Below are positions 21,347 to 32,161 of a DNA stretch of 64,000 bases, piece by piece. This stretch comes from Symbiodinium natans. Lineage: Eukaryota; Sar; Dinophyceae; Suessiales; Symbiodiniaceae. Where the stretch lies: positions 249,001-313,000 of the forward strand of contig CAJNDS010002528.1 of assembly GCA_905221605.1 (NCBI GenBank). The letters are read 5' to 3'. Both the position numbers and the translations under genes were made by a program. Under the pieces are notes generated by a model that was not told where the DNA came from, made no database searches, and worked only from the letters and a program-made list of their open reading frames with translations. Each line of letters begins with the position of its first letter. The stretch's first letter is position 1.

Positions 21347-21507
21347 TGGTTTCCAAGAGGGGATCTTTCTGCATGAAGCGCCAACTTTGAGAGCTTGTTT
21401 GTGTACGCGGCTGATACGGAACAAACTACTGGTCGCAGGAAATAGCAGGAATTCTCATTGCGGCCATGCGACTGCAGCCCGACTATGCCCGAGTACGCCC
21501 GAGCACG

Positions 21508-21668
21508 CATACCCGGTCGTACCCGGTCATACCCGCCCATACCCTCCCATACCCGGTCATACCCGGTCATACCTGGTCATACACGGTCATACCCGGTCAT
21601 ACTCAGTCATACCCGGGCACACCCGGGCATACCCGGGCATACCTGTTCATACTCGGTCATACCGTCCC
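21508..21668. repeat. 10-bp minisatellite, consensus GTCATACCCG, about 16 units
   Basis: Unit length 10 is not a multiple of three, so all three + frames read the same HTRSYPVIPG-type decapeptide. All three stay open for 100-163 codons; at most one can be real. Confidence 0.9.
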
Positions 21669-21730
21669 GTGTCTTTTCGCAGTCGCTGTTTCCCGTCACA
21701 GTGGGAAATCTCACAACTTTGCGCGCTGGC

Positions 21731-21910
21731 AGGTTTCAGGAGGCGTTCGACATTGTGCTCGAAAACCTGCCTGAGGCATGTTATTGGGCAATTTGTGGCA
21801 AGCAGTCGATATGCTGGCTGGCTAGAGACTTCCTGCAGGTGGACTGGATGCGATGCTCGCATGGGGACGCTACGGTGACTATCATGGTGGAGCCGCTTCT
21901 GTGTAATTGA
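21731..21910 (+). CDS. exon-like segment after the 10-bp minisatellite
   Basis: After an AG acceptor (GCTGGCAG/G) the frame reads FQEAFDIVLENLPEACYWAI followed by CGKQSICWLARDFLQVDWM, to TGA at 21910. Resembles coding sequence more than the other two frames here. No domain recognised. Confidence 0.38.
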   Translation, partial: RFQEAFDIVLENLPEACYWAICGKQSICWLARDFLQVDWMRCSHGDATVTIMVEPLLCN

Positions 21911-22069
21911 TTGTGCGCCTGATGCGCAGCCGATGCAACGTCCGAGAGTGAAGTCAGGCACGGCAGATAAGAGCGCGAGAGCAGGCCAGATCACAGGACC
22001 TTGGGCAGCAGGGCCCCGGGCAAGAACAGTTCCTAACAAGCGTGGCAGTGTCACATGTCGGAGTGTTTT

Positions 22070-22204
22070 GGAACTCCGTTGCAAGTATGGCAGCCTGAGC
22101 AGGATGTCAACCGCCCGGAGGAGCCTGAAGACGAGCTGCTTGGCTCGGATGCTGGGTTTAGGGTTTAGGGTTTAGGGTTGGGGTTTAGGGTTTAGGGCTT
22201 AGGG
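22070..22204 (+). CDS. acidic exon-like segment running into a telomere-like array
   Basis: 22070-22152 encodes LQVWQPEQDVNRPEEPEDEL and LGSDAG, then the frame enters (TTTAGGG)n at 22154-22204 and stops. A donor G/GTTTAGGG formed by the first array unit would end the exon here. No family recognised. Confidence 0.4.
22154..22204. repeat. telomere-like (TTTAGGG)n, about 7 units
   Basis: G-rich strand on +, directly after the acidic exon-like segment. Confidence 0.92.
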
Positions 22205-22527
22205 CAAGGACAATGTTTCTGTTTGGGACAGTCTGCCTCAGGCAAGATGTTTTCATGAACCTGCCTCTCTCTCAGCAACCAGCTCTGTGAGAATGGCCAC
22301 AGCCATCCAAGCCCCTCTAAACTGAGGCCGCATCATGATGACTACTGGCCTGGCTCCGACCTCTTTGTGGTGAGCGATGCGCCTTTCAGGACGCTCTTCT
22401 ATCCAGAAGGCAGATTTGCGACTCGCATGACGGCCAGTATACAGTATCTGACACAACGTGCCGAGTTTTGAACAGGCCCAGACGAGTAGCCCTGGCATGA
22501 TTCTGGCAAAGTCGCAGAAACAAAGGG

Positions 22528-22880
22528 ATGAAGCGTCTCCTTGCCAGGAATCCGCGCCAATTCCCTGCCGGCAGTGTTGTCCGCTACGATGCGCAGGCTG
22601 TGCACTCGGCGAGCGGCCCTGAGAGCTTCAAAGTGACACCTTTAAAGTGGTTTGCGTCGCCCAAGCTTCTACACCTATGTCATTCGCCTGCAGCTCGCAA
22701 TTCTGAACGGAGCCATGCTCTCCGGCTTTCCGCAGCCGGTGGAGGCATGGGCACCTGTTCCTAAGGCCAGGGTTCTGTGCAGCCTCGGAGGGTGCGCACC
22801 GGCGTGGCGTCCAGGACTCGGAACTTCTTGGAAGTGCCCTAAGAATCCCTCCCCCCGAATATTAAACGTATTCACCCCCC
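22528..22880 (+). CDS. exon-like segments, unrecognised
   Basis: Two overlapping candidates: 22528-22640 (RLLARNPRQFPAGSVVRYDA) and 22660-22780 (SFYTYVIRLQLAILNGAML, then SGFPQPVEAWAPVP). Either may be an exon. No domain recognised and junctions unresolved. Confidence 0.28.
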
Positions 22881-22889
22881 CCCTTCCCC

Positions 22890-22995
22890 CACTATGAAGA
22901 TCCCCCCCATGATAGCTATCTCATGGTAATATGGGGGGTTTTAACCCCCCATTGTAGCTATATTATGGTATATGGGGGGATTTTAATAGGGGAAG
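22890..22995. repeat. GC/AT foldback element
   Basis: Alternating CCCCCCATGATAGCTAT and ATGGGGGGTTTTAACCCCCC blocks form inverted repeats about 100 bp long. Resembles a small non-autonomous foldback element. Confidence 0.6.
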
Positions 22996-23127
22996 GGATA
23001 ATGTGCCTATCATTTCCGCTGGACGCCAGGTGACGCCCGTAGTTCGCACTTTCTTCCGAGTGCACGCCGCGTCCTGAGGTCCTGCCCTGTCTGCTGCGAT
23101 AGGACCGCAACATACTGTAACGCACCC

Positions 23128-23496
23128 ATGCTGGCAGGGTCTTCAGAGTTTTGTTGCCCCATGCCGTATGCAGCTTTTAGCATCGACATGATAACTACAT
23201 TAGGCGACCGTTGTCGCTTTACGACAGTGCGCAAGGATGTGCTCAACACCTCCAGCCCGCAGAAGTATGTGGTAGGTCCCTCCCTGGACGAAATTAGTGC
23301 CATCCAAAGACACACTGATGGCGCATCACCGCCCTTTGCAGCAGCTGTGGCGGCAGTGTCGGAGGCAGGGGCCGGAAGTCCCATGAGTTCGGCAGGCTCG
23401 AAGCAGCCCTTCGGCTTGCGGAGGTGTAGCATGCCACTCTCAACCCCCTGTCAGTTGACTCTGGGCCAAGCAAGCCCTATGCACCCTAAACTCTGA
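23128..23496 (+). CDS. unrecognised ORF, 122 aa
   Basis: ATG at 23128 to TGA. Contains FSIDMITTLGDRCRFTTVRK, VLNTSSPQKYVVGPSLDEIS and an Ala/Ser/Gly-rich linker. Composition looks coding, and the Ser/Ala linker resembles regulatory tails. No domain recognised. Could be an internal exon rather than a complete gene. Confidence 0.4.
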   Translation: MLAGSSEFCCPMPYAAFSIDMITTLGDRCRFTTVRKDVLNTSSPQKYVVGPSLDEISAIQRHTDGASPPFAAAVAAVSEAGAGSPMSSAGSKQPFGLRRCSMPLSTPCQLTLGQASPMHPKL

Positions 23497-23886
23497 ACCT
23501 AACCGGCCATGAAGGTACACTTCCTCCAGTGTGCCTGCGGCACGGCAAGGTGGAGTTGTGGAGGGGACGCGCCAGGTGGCGTGGTGGAAGGCACATGAGC
23601 GAGTTTCAAGACAGCCTCCGACATGCTTGCCAGCTGCGCATCTTCCGCAACGGCTACGATTGGACGGCCTTGGCCGCAACAACATGGCGGCAGTGTCCGG
23701 GACTCAGTTCACAGATGCTGGCCATGCAAAACTCGGATAGCATTTGCAGAGGTGGCTGTAGCAGCTCATTGCTCAGTCCATGCTGTCAAGACCCTCTGGC
23801 ACACCTGTGCATAACGGCTCAAGCCGCCTCTCGCAAGCCGAGCCCTTGAGTGCCTTCGCAGTTGTCCAGAGCGCTTCCCTTCCACG

Positions 23887-25617
23887 ATGGCAAATTCGTT
23901 CGAGTCTGTCCATGTGGAGTCCGAGGAAGAGAGCCAGAATTCTCCCCCAAGCTCCCGTGGCTGGGTGAAGAAGACTGCCATGGTGGCGACCTTGGGCCTA
24001 GGTGTCCTGGCTTTCCTTGCCATGCCGGGGGCAAAGAAGTGTCAATCCTTGGACTTCGGTGCCTTCCAGGGCAAGTCCTCCCTGGGCTTAGACGCGCAGA
24101 TGGCCCTGAAGGCCGATGCTCTCAAGAGCGTGAAGAAGCGCACGGTGGCAGAGAACATCGTCATGAAGGCCATGAAGAGCACCGGCCACAAGTATTCCCA
24201 GCACTACGAGCAGCACGAAGTGCGGTCTCTGCCGGCAGATCCGGCGGACGCTGCGAGAGAGATGCTGACGAAGGACGAGATCATCGCCTACAAGAAGCAG
24301 AAGAATGCGGACCGTATGCGCAAGGCCACCAACGCCTACTGTGCTTTCAATGTTCTGGAGGCCTTTGTGTCGGTGGTTGGCATGGGTGATGACATCAATG
24401 CCATCATCAGGACCTGCCCTCCTCCTCGCGACGGTGAGTCGGAGCTCGCATGCCAAGTGAACGGTGCTATTTTGGTGACCTGGGTGGCCAATGCTGCGGC
24501 GAAGCTGTCTTACGCCGCCTCAAACTGTGCCCTCAATCTCAATGTGGATGCAGTGTGTTCCGTGGGCGTGACCGGCCTCGTCTCTGTCATGGGCGAGCTG
24601 GCGGCGACCGCTTCCCTTGCTGCGGCCACGTGCACAGGGGTCCCGCCACAGCTGACGACTACCAAGATCAGCGTCCTCGGCGACCAGACTGTGCGAGACG
24701 GACGACGATTGCTGATCGGTCAGGGTCCCATTGGTGTGGGCGTGCAGTGTGGGGTGGACGTCGGTATGGTTGTTGCCAACCTTGCCAACATGGGCCTTTC
24801 CATCAACTCGGCGGTGAACAGCGGCCAATGTGGCCGCGTCAACCTCGACGGGCCCATCAACAAGGTTTCTGGTCTCTACAGCGCCCTCTGCACAGTGGAC
24901 ATTGGCGGTGCAATCGCCTACATGAGCCAGGTCGTGACCTTTATCAACTTGATCGTGCCTAGGGACGTTTGGTGAAGCGTGTTTGGGGGCATCTTAAGTT
25001 ATCTGCTGTTCAGATTCAAAGCGAAACACGCGAACAAAAATCAAGTCACTCCCTGCGTGGCACGACAGTCAATCTCCCAACCTGCAAAGAGGTCAAAGAG
25101 GCCTCAACGCTACAGACTTGCTCAAGCCTGCAGACTTCTACAAAGATGAAAGCTTATTATATTCCAACAATTTCCAACATGAAATACCCAGGTGGTTCAC
25201 TGCCAGGACTTTCTGGACGTCAGCGCCCTCTGTGGCGCGAGCATCTCAGGTATCATCACGTCCGCTGCGGCCATGGCCCCTTATGGCGCCGCCGTACACG
25301 CGGCCTGCGCCAAGGGCAGCATCCTTAAGAACCCCAAGAAGGCGGAGGCGATCAGCAGCCTCTACACGGTGCCCACGCCCCGCCGCTTGGAGGAGCTGAA
25401 GCAGCTGCAGGCAGTCAAGGATGCCATGGCCAACCTCAAGGACCTCCGAAAGCAGCTTGAGGCCACTCTCGGATTTAACGCCTCGGTTCCGACTCTCTAT
25501 TCCGAGGCGAACATGGAGCAGATGATCCAACTCATGGACGATGGAGTGACTGATGGCGCAGAGGCGAAGTCCATGCGTGGCTCGTCGATCCTCACCGAGG
25601 AGGAGTGCGAAGAGTAA
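23887..25617 (+). CDS. membrane-anchored protein with six C-x24-C modules, two exons, 497 aa
   Basis: ATG 23887 opens a short acidic head (SVHVESEEE), a Lys pair and a hydrophobic segment at residues 31-47 (AMVATLGLGVLAFLAM), which suggests a signal anchor into the secretory pathway. From residue 152 there are six hydrophobic helical modules, each starting and ending in Cys: five are C-x24-C and one is C-x26-C. An intron 24955-25191 (GT-AG, then G) joins LI to VVHCQ and keeps module five at exactly C-x24-C, which supports the junction. The tail is charged and helical (LEELKQLQAVKDAMANLKDL) and ends EEECEE. The even Cys spacing suggests disulfide-linked helical hairpins in an oxidising compartment. 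I recall similar unnamed proteins only in dinoflagellates; function unknown. Confidence 0.8.
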
Positions 25618-27417
25618 GCATCTATCTTGTGATGCACACGTGCTCGGCTTTGTTTCTAAGAACGTTAGCAATGTCTGCGTTCTTAGGCGGCAGGGCCTGC
25701 GATGAGACAGATGTCAACTGACTGTTCTTAAAGGGCCCCATGACGATGACAACGTACTGCAATACAATATGATGGCATTGCAGCAGCGGAACTGAGTGTG
25801 AGTGCACGAGCTAAGGTAGATCAGCTAGATGTCATCGTCAGGACTGGCTATACAGTAAAACAAGTCTCAATTCATCAGACTATTTGGAAGTTTTGGATGA
25901 GCGATCCGCTTATACCAGCTGCTGTGGGACATCCGGTAGTACGTACTGGTACCACACCTCTTGCACAGCTTGTCCTCTGCCCTTCGGTCAGTCCTGGAAT
26001 CATCGGAATTTTGTGATGGAGGCTGCTCGCAGGGCACGTTGTCATGTCAGGACGAAGGCGGGAGGATGGGGGATGAGCTGCCTGTCAGTTTGCTCTGGCC
26101 TCACACGTGGGCTGCGGAGCTGGATGACCGGACATGACTATCAGTCTGTGAAGCCTCACTGCTCAAACCCATCGGCGGCGGTCTAGCTGCCAGCGTGAGG
26201 AATGCAGAAGCAAAAAGAGGCACAGTCTGGGTTCGCCATGCTGTTGTAGACGCTTCTTGGCTAGCCGAACACCCTAGACCCCTGAACCACAAACGTCCCC
26301 AAACCTTATTAAGTACACAAGTCTAGCGTACGGATGAGTCAGTGAGGTGAGTGACGTCGGCAAGAAGCCTCGTGTTCAGTGAGAAAAATGGACACAAGAT
26401 GTCACAACTGTCGAAGCCCGAACTCGAGGCCTTCTCGGCGGCCTCCTCGGACTGGGTGGGGCGGCTGCAGCTGCATCCTGGGTCATTGTTGAAAATCATT
26501 TTACATGTTACATGAATATGAATACTTAAACCCAGTAAGGAACAAAAACATTAATGTTTAATAGTACCCCAACAACGGTGCAGGCATCGGCGCTGGCCAC
26601 CTCGCCGCCCCTGGCCGCGGCCGTGGCTTGCGCGGGCTGCGGGCGGGAAGTGTCGGGTGATTGGTGACGGCTGTGTGAATGCGTGGTTTCTTGCTTGGGG
26701 GGCTTTGTGGCAACAGGCTTTGGCTCCGCGGTCCAGGGTCCAGAAGGGGACATAAATACAAATGCTGTATTGGAGGATCCCTGGCCCCCTGTGCTGCGTT
26801 GTGGTGGGTGCCCCGCCAGATGAGGCCCGACCAGACCACCCTAGGTGCTCAATAAGCTGCGAGCCCTTCCTGTATCTCATCTCAGGAACATTGCAGCCTG
26901 CTTTGTGGAGGAGCTGTCCCAAGCTGTCCGTGGTCCCTGGTGTCGGGCTTGATAGCGCCTGCACGTTGAGGAGATGCTGGTTTTCATCCCTTGGCCCGAC
27001 AAGCCGAGCGCGAAGGACGAGGAAGGCTGTGCAGTGTGCGTTGAGAGCAGCATGGGCAGTGCTGCGCGAATTCTGTTCTTGGCGGCATTCCCGACTTAGA
27101 CGGTGTCAGGAGGACAGAAGGACGGCTACCGGACCAGCTGAAGGCGGGTATGTGGCAAACACAAAGTTTTGTGTGAGAGAAGTCCCTGCAATTCAGTTGA
27201 AGGGCCGGCCTGCGCCGTCTCCAAAGAGACAGTGCGAGCTAGCAGCGAGCTCCTTGCTGCCTTTCACCAAGTGGACATCGTGTTACGAAGTCCCTTTTTG
27301 CTGCGTCACCTGCACTTGGAGGCGAGACTCCGCTCCGTTGCATCCGTGAGCCATGCCTCACCGTGCTTGAGTCCAGCAAACCTAGTGACTTAAGTGGCCA
27401 TAAGATCGTGTCCGTTT

Positions 27418-27450
27418 GGGGTTTAAGTTTAGGGTTTAGGGTTGAGGGTT
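27418..27450. repeat. telomere-like TTTAGGG array, about 4 units
   Basis: G-rich strand on +. Starts at GGGGTTTAAGTTTAGGG. Confidence 0.85.
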
Positions 27451-28125
27451 GTTTGGGCAACAGGTCTGGCCACTTTGTTCTGCGCCCGCTTTGCTGCCCA
27501 GGAGGCCCAGCAAGCCAAGCCACTCCTGAGACGTGCCGGATTTGTGGCAGATAGCCGGCCCAGCTTTCGCCACTTATGCAGCCTTCCGATCTCAGAGGGC
27601 CTTGCTCTCAGCCTCAGCTGGCATCCATGACTCTGGCTGCTTGCATTTATTTTGTCCTTCGAGTGCAGATGTTGGTGCAAAGGTGGCCAGTCTCGAGCCG
27701 TCTGCCCAGTGTGCATCATCCTCCCGATACCTCATCACGCTATGACGCTCTTTCTAGACCCGCAGGGCTCCTGTAGCACGAACGTATTGGTACTTAGGGC
27801 TTGGGTGTTGCTAGTAAGGCCACCCACTGAATCAGGCTGAAATCAGACCCTAAGGTGGGGCGACGTGGGCCGCTGCATATCAATCCGACTGAGGCCTCCG
27901 AAAATCAGGCATACATGGTTACATGCCGTACATTGCATGTTCTGAACACTCCAAGTTCACAAGAAGCAGAATGCTGTTCCTCATTCGACAGTGGAAGCTG
28001 GCCCTGGCCCGAGAAGCCTTTGTAAGTGCAGGGCCTCTCGACAGATCCGGCGCTGCTTGCAGCGCTGCTTCGGAGTCCGAAGGCCTCTTCGGAATCGGAT
28101 GCCTTGCAGTTTCTTCTGGGCATGG

Positions 28126-28144
28126 GGGTTTAGGGTTTAGGGTT
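28126..28144. repeat. telomere-like TTTAGGG, about 2.5 units
   Basis: Short G-rich array after an exon-like stretch. Confidence 0.8.
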
Positions 28145-28359
28145 CCAAAGGGTTTATATCAGAGGCAGAAAGGGAGCTACGTGTCAGACTGCAGGAGTGG
28201 TAGTTGGCGAGTGTGTGGGGCTTGGGTTGCAAGGTGCTTGCGGCTGAGCACATGGAAAGTCGCGAGACGGCGCAATCCCCGGCACGTTGCAGGATGTTAC
28301 GCTGTTGCATGAGGTCGGCGTGAGGTCGCCAAAAGCAGGGCAGCACAGATGTCATAGAT

Positions 28360-28490
28360 GTAAAAAAAAAAGATATATATATATATATATAGATAATGTG
28401 TTTCATCTAATATACGTATAGATAGATAGATATATATACATAAAATATGGGGCTGCACCCCCCTCCAAGACCCACCTTCGCACCGCGTAA
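28360..28490. repeat. AT microsatellite with adjoining C-rich boundary motif (family member)
   Basis: (AT)n and GATA-like repeats followed by a C-rich run and then CAAGACCCACC. The same arrangement, (AT)n-polyC-AAGATCCACC, occurs at 61.1 kb and, inverted, at 63.8 kb. Confidence 0.7.
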
Positions 28491-30200
28491 AAGCAAAAGC
28501 TGCAGCAGCACAGTATTTGCAATTTGCGATCTCCTTCCTCGAAGTTACATTTCTGAAAACCCTCTTTATTTACTGCCTCGACAGTCGCATATAAACCTGA
28601 ACCACGCATCAACACCAAAATGTAGCCGCAACGCATCTGCAATCCGCTTCCTTCTACCACGAAACATTCTCACCCAGAACTCTTTCAAAGACGTCACACC
28701 GGTCTTTGACTGTACGAGCGATCTGTACAAACTCCGTTCGTACTTCCACCGTAGTTGTAGGCGTTATCCTCCAAGCAACTTGAGCAATCGTCACATAGTC
28801 ACATAGGTGTCCAATATCTACCCTTGAGCACTAACATATGACATGGAGACCCTGACTCCCCCCCCCCCCCCCGTTGAGCTTTTTAAAGTGGCCTTTAGGC
28901 GCCTCGGGTCTTCTTGGCAGGGACCTTAAGCCGGCAGGCAGGGTAAGGGGGTCCAGCCTGGCAGGTTGCCCAAATTCTCGAATCTGGCCTCAGTCAGGCC
29001 TCCGACAGCCTTGAAGGGGGAGAATACTGGCTACAGGACGATTGACTCTACAGAAGAAGCCTGCCAATACAATTTATTGGACAGAGAAATCCATACTAAT
29101 TTTAACGCTACGCGACCCGCCTCGGCCTGGTGAGCATGTGGCGTCCGCAACACGGCACCTGTAACGGCGTCATTCCTCACGGTCGTCTTCTGTACACGTG
29201 TTAGGGTACCCATTTCAGCCAAAAAAGTGGCCAACAAGGTCGGGTGCCTGCTTTGTGCTACCCATACACCTACGGCCCAAGGCTTCGGCGGATTTCTAGT
29301 CCCTGGCATTCGTAAAATAAAACACGTGCTATCTACTTTTTTCATATGAGAGAAGCCCTACCAAGCTCAGACCTTTTTCTGCACAAACAGTCGCTTCTGT
29401 GAAGCACGCCACACACCTCATAAATGTGAAACTATGCTATCGGGTTCTTCACCAAAATGCAGGACTTGCAAAACCCAAAAACCTATCCTCGCGCTCTGAC
29501 CAAGGATTCTATCAAGCCATGTGGGTATTTGGAGGGTCTTCGGAACGTTAAATATCCATAAATTGCCCCGGGGAGAGGGAATTCTGAACCTCCACATGCC
29601 TGAATCCCCCGATGCAACTCTGTCACCTAATCAAATAAGCATCGTCAAATCGTCATGTAGCCCTCATGGAATGACCGCAAATCCTATATAAAGAGCACAC
29701 AGATGACTCTCTGAACACAATGATAAGAAGCGAACCAGTGAGCGAATGCATGAATTCACTCAGCGATTGCAGGAAGGAAAAGAGCAAATTTACTGTAATT
29801 TCATTCGTTTCTTAGAGAAGTCCGAAAGTAAATGGAATTCAAACATGACTTGCGGGGATTCTCTGGTAGGCATTTAGCTAAATTCTTGGTACCAACAATT
29901 TTTCTCCATTAAAGATTATTCCAGAGAGGTAGAAATTTTAGCTCCTAAAGAAAGAACAAAATAAAAACGTGCTACAACATAATATGTAATTATCATGTCG
30001 TAGACCTACTGAGGTATCTACTGCAGCATTTCCAAGAATTATTCCTGAAGAACCACCTATAGTAAACATGCGCCGAGAACAATGTTAACTCAGCTGCAAC
30101 CCATATGTGGAGTGAACAGGCAACAGAGGAGTTTTCGCAGATTTGCAGCCAATTTCCCGCAATGTGGAAGTGCAGTTCAGATAGGCGGTAAAAAAACAAA
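28491..30200. other. AT-richer block without a gene
   Basis: From about 29340 to 30200 the DNA is clearly richer in A and T than the rest. It has no frame longer than about 100 codons with plausible composition. A frame at 28447-28806 is Ser/Arg-rich and low confidence. There is a poly-C run at about 28859-28872. Could be an old insertion. Confidence 0.4.
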
Positions 30201-30324
30201 TAAAGCCTTAAACCCTAACCATTCCCCCACTGAGAGATCATGGCGAGAGACCTGGACTAAGTACCTGGCAGTGCGGGTGGCAAAAACCCCAGTCCTGCAA
30301 CCACACCACGGGGAACCATTGGGA

Positions 30325-30460
30325 GGGGGGGAGGGAGGGGGGGAGGGGGGGGGGCGGCCGAGCCGACATCATAATATGTATATATATATGTATTTAATGT
30401 ACGTATATCTATTTATATATATAATATGTATATGCATATGTATGTGTATATATATATATG
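30325..30460. repeat. G-rich run followed by (TATATG)n microsatellite
   Basis: GGGAGGGGGGG blocks directly followed by AT/GTAT dinucleotide repeats. Ends just before the exon at 30473. Confidence 0.85.
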
Positions 30461-30472
30461 GTGCAACTTAAG

Positions 30473-30750
30473 GTCAGTTGCACCGAAGGGGAGCTCCTTC
30501 GCTGGCGGCTACCGGAGTCACTGGATGAGCTCACTGAGGGGTTCCAGGAATCTCCGCAGAAGCGCATGGAAAGGCTGGGCCCATCGACTCTACACCCTAA
30601 ACCCTAAACCCTAAACCCTAAACCCTAGACCCAATGTCTTGCAAGGCTGGGCCGGCGCTGTCTCCTCTTGGGTGCCGTCACTGCGCTGTGCGGCATGCTC
30701 GCCAACCAGGACCCAGTGAACTCCCTCATCCGCACGGTGCTCGGAAATAG
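30473..30750 (+). CDS. two exons separated by a telomere-repeat intron; gene unrecognised
   Basis: Exon A (30473-30573) follows AG and encodes GELLRWRLPESLDELTEGF and then QESPQKRME plus a split Arg. Exon B (30646 onward) encodes LGRRCLLLGAVTALCGMLAN and then QDPVNSLIRTVLG. Between them is a 72-bp intron (30574-30645), GC-AG then G, filled mostly by (CCCTAAA)n. The 11 bp AAGGCTGGGCC is present at both borders, and removing one copy plus the array restores the frame exactly (KRME-R-LGRRC). Exon B looks like a membrane helix or signal segment. The 3' limit is uncertain, since the frame stays open to 30892. No family recognised. Confidence 0.5.
30593..30632. repeat. telomere-like (CCCTAAA)n, about 5 units
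   Basis: C-rich strand on +, inside the 72-bp intron described for 30473-30750. Confidence 0.95.
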
Positions 30751-30899
30751 CTGCGTTGCACAAAGGAAAGATGCGTGTAGGAACGCCACAACAACAAGGC
30801 CTTTTCATTTGGAGAAATCTGTTTGTTCAGGCAGTGTCGCCGAAGTTGATGCAGCTGATTCCAGCATCGTTGCTGGGCATAGGTATAGTTGATGCACCT

Positions 30900-32161
30900 G
30901 CTGTCGCGAGACCGTGCAAAAAGGAGCTGCAGAGATCCGCATGCCCTGCGCCCTTCCCTCCTCCCTTCCACCCAGTGTTTGTCAGTCTCACTCACATTCG
31001 CACTCTCACGCATACCCTGGCATACACCGACACGCACGTGCACGCAGGCACGCGCGTGCACGCATGCACGGGCACACACTCTCGCTCGCTCGCGCGCTCT
31101 CTCTCTCTCTCTCTCGCCCTCCCGCTCTCGCTCTCTCTCTCTCTCTCTTTCTCTCTCTCTGTCTGTCTCTCGGTTCGACATCTGCACATAGGACATTGAT
31201 TCGCAGTGAAGCACAGCAGCACCGGTAAGAGATTGAGGCCTGGGATCCGCTTTGGACGCTTTCCCGCCTGAGCCACTTTGCGCCTCTGTGAGTGCCCCGC
31301 GAGAAGTGCTTTGTGTGAGCTGTGGCGTTCTTGGGGAGCAGGGTCAGGCTGGACCTGCCCTACTACTTGCTTACTGAGGTTGCAGCCAGCGGGCCCGGAA
31401 GAATGGCATCGGCAGGGCACTGAGTCATTCAAAGCACCAGACCCCAACACGAGACATCAATGGAGATCCACGGATTGCTCGTTAAACTCTTTGTTTTAGC
31501 AGAGTCAAAAAGGCCCGAGCCTTGCGAGGCAGAGGACCCGGGGGGCGGGAAAGGGGGGGGGGGGAAAAAGGACCATGCGTTTCCATTGAACTTCTCATTC
31601 CCGTCACTGGTAGCGCCTGGCAACCTGCAAGCTCCCGGAGGTTCGTTGTGCCATGCCCAGCCCCGCTCCCGCGCAGGATGTGGTTCCTCAATGCTTTGAC
31701 GAAGTTCATTCCTGCCAGCGGTGCCGCAGCCCCTTCAACCGCTAAGATGTGGCACCAAACCTTAAATGCATAAGACGCCCCGGAGCATCTCCAACCACTA
31801 TGGTTTGCTCTGCTTTGAGGTTGCGACCTGGGCAAAGGACCCTTGGGGGACAGCGTCTGCTGGGCTGACGGCTTAGACTCATATGCCAGCCAAGATCAGC
31901 CAAGCAGTAGTCAACCCTGCAGCCTGCTCTCTGGGCTTACACTTCAGGCAGGGTGGATGGATTTCAACCGGCCCGATGCTCAACGAAGAGGTCGAGAATC
32001 GCTTGCATCTTTTGCCTTTGACTGTTTGAGCAGGCCTTCGTCCCCTGTCATTTGGCTTTCTTGCATCTTAGGGTGAAAAAGTCTTTCATGTGTTCTCTGG
32101 CGCAAGGTAGCAAGGCAGTGCCCCACGGTAGACTCGCAGACTCACAGACGACGACAACGAG
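30900..32161. other. microsatellites and unresolved sequence
   Basis: CA/CG-rich then (CT)n repeats at about 31000-31175, and a poly-G run at about 31552-31564. No gene recognised. Frames through the CT tract are low-complexity. Confidence 0.5.

Larger units (their letters stand above)
25618..28352. other. gene-poor stretch with a few exon-like pieces
   Basis: No recognisable domain. Weak candidates on + are 27474-27630 (LFCARFAAQEAQQAKPLLRR) and 27980-28110. Telomere-like units occur at 27418-27450 and 28126-28144. Many overlapping frames on both strands at 26.5-27.3 kb are GC-rich shadows. Confidence 0.35.
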
